In this document: positions 1-4,492 of the stretch, one piece after another
How the letters are laid out: every line of letters begins with the position of its first letter
Position numbering within the stretch: position 1 is the stretch's first letter
Source: Mxb001 sp051007175
GTDB taxonomy: Bacteria; Actinomycetota; Actinomycetes; S36-B12
Length of the DNA stretch: 5,461 bases
NCBI GenBank assembly: GCA_051007175.1
Contig: JBPCSL010000054.1
Coordinates: 1-5,461, forward strand
Reading direction: 5' to 3'
Position numbers and translations under genes: made by a program
The notes under the pieces: generated by a model
What the model saw: the letters and a program-made list of their open reading frames with translations, nothing else
Told to the model about the DNA's origin: nothing
Database searches by the model: none

Positions 1-847
1 AGGGCTCCGGGCGCGCCGCGGCGGGCTTGGCGAAACCCCATCTCTTGATCGAGAACCAGCGCGGCTCACTGCCGGCCAGCACTCTCAGCAAGGCCGCGAG
101 CATGGCGGGGGCACCGCTCACTGGCTCGTCGAGATGCAGCGCGGCAAGCACCGGTGTGGAGTGCGCGACGAGGATCGGCGCATCATCACCGCGGCGGCGC
201 CCGTCGTCGGCGATGAAGGACAGCACCGGATCGTCGTTGACGAAGACGCCGTCGACCTCCGGCCACGTGCGCTCGTCATAGACCGCGGTGAGCGCGAGCG
301 CCGGCTCCCACACCGGCCCCGGCGCTGCGGCCACCAGGCGGGTCATCTGCGGGTCCGGGCCGCAGAGCGCCACCGCGCGGTACGCCGTGCCGTCGACGAG
401 GACTCCCTCGCCCTCGACGCGCACCGACTCCACCTCGACCGGATGGGTGATGCTCACGAGGTCCGACGGCAGGTGGACGGCCAGGTCCTCCACCAGGCTG
501 CGCAAGCCGCGCGGGGCGGCGTACCGCATCGGTCCGAGCTTGGTGCCGAGCAGGCCCGTGCCGTCGGCGACATGGAACGTATCCGTCCACGGGCGCGCCT
601 TACCGCGGTCGATCCAGTCGGCGACCACCTCGGTGAAGAGCGGATCCTCCACCGTGAAGTACGCGGCACCGACGTCCACCGGCCTGCCGTCGTACGGCGT
701 GCCCGTGTCGCGCAGTGTCTGGGCCGCGAGTCGCCCGCCGAGTCGCTGGCCTCGGTCGAAGACGTCGACCGTGAGTCCTGCGTCCGCGAGTGCGCGCGCG
801 CAGGCGATGCCGCTGATGCCGCCTCCGACAACTGCGACATCGGCCAT
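1..847 (-). CDS. FAD-dependent oxidoreductase, renalase-like (C-terminus cut by window edge)
   Basis: This gene starts at ATG 847-845 and stays open to base 1, giving 282 complete codons with the C-terminus missing. The N-terminus is a Rossmann FAD-binding fold: VAVVGGGISG (residues 4-13) is the dinucleotide-binding glycine loop, the strand ending VFDRG (29-33) is the usual ribose-contact position, and RLGGRL (35-40) is the following GG motif. VDVGAAYFT (58-66) and a late KRWGFAKPA (268-276) match the pattern I know from renalase-like amine oxidase-fold flavoproteins. From family knowledge it should be a soluble flavoprotein; the substrate cannot be read from sequence. Family members are about 320-350 residues, so roughly 40-60 are probably off the edge. 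It begins one base after the DUF3151 stop (TGA-C-ATG) with no visible SD sequence, so coupled translation as a distal operon gene is likely. Other amine oxidase or phytoene desaturase-like flavoproteins are possible alternatives. Confidence 0.85.
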   Translation of the reverse strand, partial: MADVAVVGGGISGIACARALADAGLTVDVFDRGQRLGGRLAAQTLRDTGTPYDGRPVDVGAAYFTVEDPLFTEVVADWIDRGKARPWTDTFHVADGTGLLGTKLGPMRYAAPRGLRSLVEDLAVHLPSDLVSITHPVEVESVRVEGEGVLVDGTAYRAVALCGPDPQMTRLVAAAPGPVWEPALALTAVYDERTWPEVDGVFVNDDPVLSFIADDGRRRGDDAPILVAHSTPVLAALHLDEPVSGAPAMLAALLRVLAGSEPRWFSIKRWGFAKPAAARPEP

Positions 848-848
848 G

Positions 849-1265
849 TCAGTCGCGCAGCGCTGTCACGGCCACGGGGTCGCAGTCCGCGAGGAAGGCG
901 GCGCACCGCTCCACCTCGTCGCTCTCGCCGATGGCCTCGGCCGCGCGCTGCAGCGCGAAGAGGCAGCGCAGGAAGCCGCGATTGGGCTCATGCGACCACG
1001 GCACTGGGCCGTGCCCCTTCCAGCCATTGCGCCGCAGGGCATCCAGTCCGCGGTGGTAGCCCACGCGGGCAAAGGCATACGAGTCGATGACGCGATCGGC
1101 CGCCCACGCCTGGTCCGCGAGCACCGCCCACGCGAGGCTCGACTGCGGATGACGGGCTGCCACCTCATAGGGGTCGGCGCCGCGCTCGAGCTCGCTGCGC
1201 GTCTCGGACTCCTCGGGCAGCAGCGTCGGCGGGGGACCGCCCAGCAGGTTCTCGTGCAGGCTCAC
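849..1265 (-). CDS. DUF3151 family protein (actinobacterial, function unknown)
   Basis: This is a 138-residue protein read from GTG 1265-1263. It opens MSLHENLLGGPPPTLLPEE and contains a central YHRGLDALRRNGWKG segment followed by GPVPWSHEPNRGFLRCLF. These are the conserved stretches I associate with DUF3151, a family of about 140 residues found in actinobacteria. The predicted fold is soluble and helical, with no signal peptide or membrane segment. The biochemical role is unknown. A start at GTG 1280, directly after the GNAT stop, would add five residues (MQDAG). I prefer GTG 1265 because an AGGA lies 7 bases upstream of it and the family-conserved region begins there. The gene sits between GNAT and the FAD oxidoreductase in a tight run led by fructose-bisphosphate aldolase. 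From memory, the mycobacterial homologue (Rv0360c) also lies near an aldolase gene, Rv0363c, although that one is class II. Confidence 0.9.
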   Translation of the reverse strand: MSLHENLLGGPPPTLLPEESETRSELERGADPYEVAARHPQSSLAWAVLADQAWAADRVIDSYAFARVGYHRGLDALRRNGWKGHGPVPWSHEPNRGFLRCLFALQRAAEAIGESDEVERCAAFLADCDPVAVTALRD

Positions 1266-1280
1266 CCCTGCATCCTGCAC

Positions 1281-2138
1281 CTAGCCCAGCTCGTACGACG
1301 TACTGGCCCAGATCCGGTCCAGCGGGAGGGCGCGCACCGGCCCCCGATACATGCGGCCGCAGGCGAAGTCCGTCGTCATGCCGAGGGACGTCACGAGGTC
1401 GATCGCCGCCGCGTTGACGTCGGGCACGTCCAGGCTGATGCGATCCCCCCACATCACGGCGGTCGTCGCGCATGCGCCGAGCAGCGCGCGCGCCACCGCG
1501 AGGTCATCGGCGAAGAGCGGCCCGATGCGCGCGCCACCGCCCATCAGCGGCCGCACCGCCGCCAGTCCGCACACCGCGCCGCCCCGCGTCGCGAGGAGAC
1601 TGCGCCGCCGGCCGCCCGGCGCGAACCACTCGCGCGCGAATGCCTCGCGCGGTGCCGGGCAGTGCTGGGCGTCGTACGCCAACACGGCGGGGAGATCGGC
1701 CGCGGTCACCTCGCGCACGTCGAGCGACTCCCCCGCGAGGGAGGCCGCGATGACCGCGGTATCGCCCTTGTAGCGGGGGGTCATGTGGGCGAGCTCGTAG
1801 CCCAGGGATGCGTAGGTGTCAATCTGCTCGGGTACGCCGTCGAGGCCGGAGCTCGCGGGGCCGATGCGTGCGAGGGCCGCATCGAAGAGCCGGTGGCCGA
1901 TCCCGCGTCCGCGCAGCGCGGGGTCGACGATGTAGTAGCCGACGAAGGAGTAGTCGGGCGAGTAGCGCACCGCGCTGATCGACCCCACTGCGGCGTCGCC
2001 GTCCCAGGCGAGGAGGAACCCCTCGGGGTCGACGCGATGGAAGGCCTCGATATCGCCGACTCCGGCGCCCCATTCCTCGCGCAGCGCCCACTCCTGCAGG
2101 AGCAGGACTTCCTCCGCGGAGGCGACGCGGACGTGCAT
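1281..2138 (-). CDS. Two-domain GNAT family N-acetyltransferase
   Basis: This is a 285-residue protein. The N-terminal half is a GNAT fold: GSISAVRYSPDYSFVGYYIV (residues 52-71) forms the central strands, and RGRGIG (76-81) followed by HRLFDAAL is motif A, the acetyl-CoA pyrophosphate loop. The C-terminal half has GGAVCGLAAVRP (186-197), ARIGPLFADD (203-212) and a tail running TDFACGRMYRGP to YELG. I associate this layout with the Acetyltransf_18 (YitH-like) domain that follows a GNAT domain in many bacterial proteins. The acceptor substrate is unknown. The start ATG 2138-2136 shares one base with the aldolase stop (TGATG). No SD sequence is evident, so it is probably translated by coupling to the aldolase. 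The stop TAG is 1283-1281. Its placement could mean it modifies a metabolite or protein linked to sugar-phosphate metabolism, but that is inference only. Confidence 0.88.
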   Translation of the reverse strand: MHVRVASAEEVLLLQEWALREEWGAGVGDIEAFHRVDPEGFLLAWDGDAAVGSISAVRYSPDYSFVGYYIVDPALRGRGIGHRLFDAALARIGPASSGLDGVPEQIDTYASLGYELAHMTPRYKGDTAVIAASLAGESLDVREVTAADLPAVLAYDAQHCPAPREAFAREWFAPGGRRRSLLATRGGAVCGLAAVRPLMGGGARIGPLFADDLAVARALLGACATTAVMWGDRISLDVPDVNAAAIDLVTSLGMTTDFACGRMYRGPVRALPLDRIWASTSYELG

Positions 2139-3025
2139 CAGGTGATGGAGGCGGCGTAGATCTCGTCGATGGTGGCCTGCAGCGTCGCGGTGAACTCAGC
2201 GTCGGACTGCTGAGCGGTGAGCCCCTCCGACAGCGCCCGGGAGAAGCTCGCGATCATGCCGTGGTTGGCAGCGAGCATGTCGCACGCGTCATCGCGGGAG
2301 TAGCCGCCGGACAGGGCGACCACGCGCAGGACCGTCGGGTGGTCGATGAGGACCTTGTAGAAATCGTTCTCGCTCGGCAGGGACAGCTTGAACATCACCT
2401 GCTGGCCGTCGGGCACGCGGTCGAGGCCGGCGAGCAGCGCATCGCGCAGCAGGGCTTCGCTTTGCGCCTTGTCGGGGCTCGTGATGTTGACCTCGGGCTC
2501 GATAATCGGCACGAGCCCGTGGCCGAGGATCTGCAGGCCGACCTCGAACTGCTGGTCGACCACGGCCTTGATGCCGGCCGGATTGGCAGAGTTGATGACC
2601 GAGCGCATCTTCGTCCCGAAGACGCCCTTCGCGACGGCGCGCTTGCAGAGGTCGTCGAGGTGCGGCATCGGCTTCATGACCTGCGCGCCATTGACCTCGT
2701 CGGCCAGGCCGAGATCGACCTTCACCAGCGGCACCACGCGCTTAACGTCCCAGAGATAGGACGGCGTGGGCTGGCCCTCGACGTCGCGGTCCATCGTCAT
2801 CTCGAAGAGGATCGCCGCGATCACCTTGTCGCCGTTGAAGGCCGGGTCGGTGATGATGCGCGAGCGCATGGCGTGCACCAGGTCGAACATCTCGGCGTCT
2901 CCGGAGTAAGCGCTCTCGTCGATGCCGTAGAGCTTCAGCGCCTTGGGGGTGCTGCCGCCGCTCTGGTCGAGTGCGGCGATGAAGCCCTTGCCGGAGCCCA
3001 TCTGGTTGCGCATGTCGATGTTCAT
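2138..3025 (-). CDS. fda: Fructose-bisphosphate aldolase, class I (Schiff-base type)
   Basis: This 295-residue protein has the usual length for the bacterial class I aldolase typified by staphylococcal Fda. It should reversibly cleave fructose 1,6-bisphosphate into dihydroxyacetone phosphate and glyceraldehyde 3-phosphate in the cytosolic glycolysis/gluconeogenesis pathway, without a metal ion. Visible landmarks in the TIM-barrel order are ALDQSGGSTPK (residues 18-28), KVDLGL (102-107), TKMRSVI (138-144), PIIEPEV (173-179, acidic E176 and E178) and MFKLSLP (211-217). K213 is the expected Schiff-base lysine, near its position in staphylococcal enzymes. LSGGYSR (238-244) is the phosphate-binding loop. 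The start ATG 3025-3023 has a good SD, GGGAGA (3036-3031), 5 bases upstream. It leads a packed gene run and overlaps the GNAT start by one base. Many actinobacteria use a class II metal-dependent aldolase, so this may be a second isozyme. Confidence 0.95.
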   Translation of the reverse strand: MNIDMRNQMGSGKGFIAALDQSGGSTPKALKLYGIDESAYSGDAEMFDLVHAMRSRIITDPAFNGDKVIAAILFEMTMDRDVEGQPTPSYLWDVKRVVPLVKVDLGLADEVNGAQVMKPMPHLDDLCKRAVAKGVFGTKMRSVINSANPAGIKAVVDQQFEVGLQILGHGLVPIIEPEVNITSPDKAQSEALLRDALLAGLDRVPDGQQVMFKLSLPSENDFYKVLIDHPTVLRVVALSGGYSRDDACDMLAANHGMIASFSRALSEGLTAQQSDAEFTATLQATIDEIYAASIT

Positions 3026-3055
3026 GGCGATCTCCCGTAATCCAGCCGTGGCACG

Positions 3056-3076
3056 ACCCTATCGGCAAGCGTTTGC
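3056..3076 (-). promoter_or_regulatory. Candidate LacI-family operator and -10 element upstream of the aldolase
   Basis: The 73-bp gap 3026-3098 carries a 12-bp near-palindrome at 3065-3076, GCAAACGCTTGC on the minus strand. It differs from a perfect PurR/LacI-type palindrome (GCAAACGTTTGC) at one base and has the central CG typical of that family's operators. Directly downstream on the minus strand is TAGGGT (3061-3056), which fits the loose actinobacterial -10 pattern TAnnnT. No good -35 was seen. If that -10 is used, transcription would begin around 3049 with a leader of about 24 bases containing the SD at 3036-3031, and the palindrome would sit where a repressor blocks polymerase. A 9-bp palindrome, CGTGGCACG (3047-3055), is also present. 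The sites are seen directly; their function is inferred. Confidence 0.35.
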
Positions 3077-3098
3077 AGGCCCACGGGTGCCTCGGCCA

Positions 3099-4337
3099 CT
3101 AGCCGGTCACGGCCGGCATGTCCGGGAGGCCATCGCCACGGCGGAGCCGCCACACCGACGGGACGAGGAGCGCGCCGACGATGCCCGCGGCCGCGATGAG
3201 GGCCGCGATGAGGAAGGCCTCGGAGATCGGGATGAAGGCGAGCATCGGGCCGGCGAGCGCGAGACCGATGGGCCCGAAGATGAGGGATCCGAAGGCGTCG
3301 TACGACGACACCCTCGACAGCGACTCGGGCGGCACATTGCGCTGCAGGGCGGTGAACCAGAAGACCTGCAGGATCTCGATCCCCATCCCCCACAGGAATC
3401 CCGTCGCCATCACCACGGGCAGGGGGGCCTGCAACGCCAGGGTGACGAGCCAGACCGGCAGGGCGAGGCAGGCGATCATGCCGACCGCGATCGGCCGCTC
3501 CACCTTCATCCGCGAGGCGAGCAGCGCCCCGAGCAGCAGTCCCACGGCCAGGGCAGCCAGGACGGCCGACCAGCCCGCGGGGCCGCCGTACTCCTCATTG
3601 GCCAGGACAGGGCCGAGCACCTCCTCGGCACCGCGCATCACCATGACGATGAAGCTGAACGCCACGACGACCGCGACGATCCAGCGATAGGAGATGAAGA
3701 CCTTCCAGCCGTCGACGAGGTCGCGGATCGGCGACTCGCCCGAGTCATGCGGTCGCGCGAAGCGCCGCAGGCTGAAGACCAGGCCGCCCGCGATGAGGAA
3801 GCTGACGCCGTCGATGAGGATGGCCCAGCCCGAGCCCACCGTCGCCACGAGCACGCCGCCGATGGCGGTCCCGACGATGAATCCGCCGTTGCCCGCGACG
3901 GACATGTAGGCGTTGGCCGGCTGGAGGTGCTGGTCCGGCACCACGTCGGGCGCGAGCCCCGGGTAGGCCGGGTACCAGAGCCCCACCAGGATCCCGGCCA
4001 GGAAATTGAGGGCCGCCAGGAGCGGCACGGTGGCATGACCGGTGAGGAAGAGCAGGCCCATGGACCCCACGACGACCGCCAGGAGCATGTCGCAGATGCC
4101 GATCATGAGAGGTCGGCCCACGCGGTCGGCGATGACGCCGCCGATCGGCAGGACGAGGACCGCCGGGATGGCCTGGGCGGTGAGCACGATGCTGAGGCCG
4201 GTCGGCGATCCGTCGGGCAGTGCCAGCACGCCGAAGGCGATGGCGATGGGGGCGAGTCCATTGCCGATGTTGGAGATGAGCCGGGAGCTGAAGAGGCGGC
4301 GATACTCGCTCATCGACGCCAGGGCTCGCACGGACAC
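3099..4337 (-). CDS. MFS transporter, MFS_3 / EntS-like exporter family
   Basis: This is a 412-residue, strongly hydrophobic protein with about 12 predicted transmembrane segments in two halves, separated by a polar loop near residues 190-215 (RRFARPHDSGESP onward). The loop between helices 2 and 3 carries major facilitator motif A, GGVIADRVGRP (66-76). The late WFTALQRNVPPESLSRVSSYD region (327-347) is characteristic of the MFS_3 group that includes the enterobactin exporter EntS and many drug-efflux-like permeases. It should act in the cytoplasmic membrane, probably as a proton-coupled exporter; the substrate is unknown. I use GTG 4337, which has a G-rich SD-like AGGGTGG a few bases upstream. 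GTG 4331 or ATG 4313 are alternatives, the latter without an SD. A 24-base-arm inverted repeat ends 25 bases before the start. The 73-bp gap to the aldolase, with its own SD and possible promoter, suggests the two are not obligately co-transcribed. Confidence 0.9.
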   Translation of the reverse strand: MSVRALASMSEYRRLFSSRLISNIGNGLAPIAIAFGVLALPDGSPTGLSIVLTAQAIPAVLVLPIGGVIADRVGRPLMIGICDMLLAVVVGSMGLLFLTGHATVPLLAALNFLAGILVGLWYPAYPGLAPDVVPDQHLQPANAYMSVAGNGGFIVGTAIGGVLVATVGSGWAILIDGVSFLIAGGLVFSLRRFARPHDSGESPIRDLVDGWKVFISYRWIVAVVVAFSFIVMVMRGAEEVLGPVLANEEYGGPAGWSAVLAALAVGLLLGALLASRMKVERPIAVGMIACLALPVWLVTLALQAPLPVVMATGFLWGMGIEILQVFWFTALQRNVPPESLSRVSSYDAFGSLIFGPIGLALAGPMLAFIPISEAFLIAALIAAAGIVGALLVPSVWRLRRGDGLPDMPAVTG

Positions 4338-4362
4338 CGCCCCACCCTAGGTCGCCCCCTTT

Positions 4363-4425
4363 CGTCCTAGTTCCGCGAACGGTTGGAAATTCCGCTGGAA
4401 ACCAACCACTCACGGAACTAAGACG
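4363..4425. repeat. Long inverted repeat, predicted RNA hairpin in the MFS leader
   Basis: The arms are 4363-4386 and 4402-4425, 24 bases each, with 20 of 24 positions complementary. The 15-base centre (4387-4401) contains a nested TTCC/GGAA pair (4390-4393 with 4397-4400) around a 3-base loop. The four arm mismatches are all C-A or A-C on the plus strand and become G-U wobbles in minus-strand RNA. The minus-strand transcript can therefore pair over all 24 positions. The structure ends 25 bases upstream of the MFS start and 2 bases before the SD used by the plus-strand small frame. No T-run follows either arm and it lies between divergent genes, so it does not look like a standard intrinsic terminator. 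It could be a regulatory leader, an RNA processing or stability element, a small dispersed repeat, or a DNA-binding site; the arms are long for a simple dimer operator. Confidence 0.8.
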
Positions 4426-4427
4426 GT

Positions 4428-4433
4428 GGGAGG
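4428..4433 (+). promoter_or_regulatory. Strong Shine-Dalgarno sequence (GGGAGG) serving a 12-codon frame
   Basis: GGGAGG, extending to GGGAGGGG, contains the full anti-SD complement GGAGG at 4429-4433. It lies 8 bases before ATG 4442, an ideal distance. It is about 50 bases from the start of the large plus-strand gene at 4485, which has no SD of its own. This is the best plus-strand ribosome-binding site in the intergenic region, and it points to the small upstream frame as the ribosome entry point. Confidence 0.6.
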
Positions 4434-4441
4434 GGCTGTGG

Positions 4442-4480
4442 ATGACGAAAGACGACCACCGGGATCACTCGCCACCATGA
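4442..4480 (+). CDS. Candidate leader peptide (12 codons), translationally linked to the AbiEi-like gene
   Basis: ATG 4442 opens a 12-codon frame, MTKDDHRDHSPP, ending at TGA 4478-4480. The support is positional: a strong SD lies 8 bases upstream, and its stop overlaps ATG 4477 in an ATGA arrangement. That second frame is three codons long (ATG ACG ACA TGA, 4477-4488), and its stop overlaps the start of the large gene at 4485, again as ATGA. The three frames occupy all three plus-strand phases. I do not recognise the peptide, which is charged and hydrophilic. The two consecutive prolines directly before the stop could slow termination, which is inference. It could instead be non-coding leader if transcription starts close to 4485 and the main gene is leaderless. 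Confidence 0.35.
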   Translation: MTKDDHRDHSPP

Positions 4481-4492
4481 CGACATGACGAC
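4477..4492 (+). repeat. Tandem 8-bp duplication ATGACGAC containing two start codons
   Basis: The octamer ATGACGAC occurs twice back to back (4477-4484 and 4485-4492). The first copy supplies the ATG of a three-codon frame, and the second supplies the start codon of the AbiEi-like gene. The duplication is what creates the second ATGA stop/start overlap at 4485-4488. A short slippage event is the simplest origin. It could also confuse start-site calling. Confidence 0.7.

Noticed and set aside
288..2159. A 623-codon open frame on the plus strand
   Set aside because: It is antisense to the flavoprotein, DUF3151 and GNAT genes. The translation is Arg/His/Ala-rich with no recognisable domain, as expected from the complement of GC-rich codons.
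2943..4370. A 475-codon open frame on the plus strand
   Set aside because: It is antisense to the MFS gene and consists largely of Asp/Glu/Arg/His low-complexity sequence, the complement of a hydrophobic membrane protein.
4396..4424. Possible plus-strand promoter, TGGAAA (4396-4401) and TAAGAC (4419-4424) with 17-base spacing
   Set aside because: Both hexamers match consensus poorly and lie inside the inverted repeat, which accounts for much of their sequence. If real, transcription would start near 4431, on top of the SD.
4363..4425. The inverted repeat as an intrinsic terminator
   Set aside because: No T-run follows on either strand and it lies between two divergently transcribed starts, where a terminator would block one of the genes. 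A conditional attenuator cannot be excluded.
4359..4451. An 8-bp inverted pair, CTTTCGTC (4359-4366) and GACGAAAG (4444-4451)
   Set aside because: It is perfect but short and widely spaced, and it competes with the much longer repeat at 4363-4425. An 8-bp match over this distance can arise by chance.
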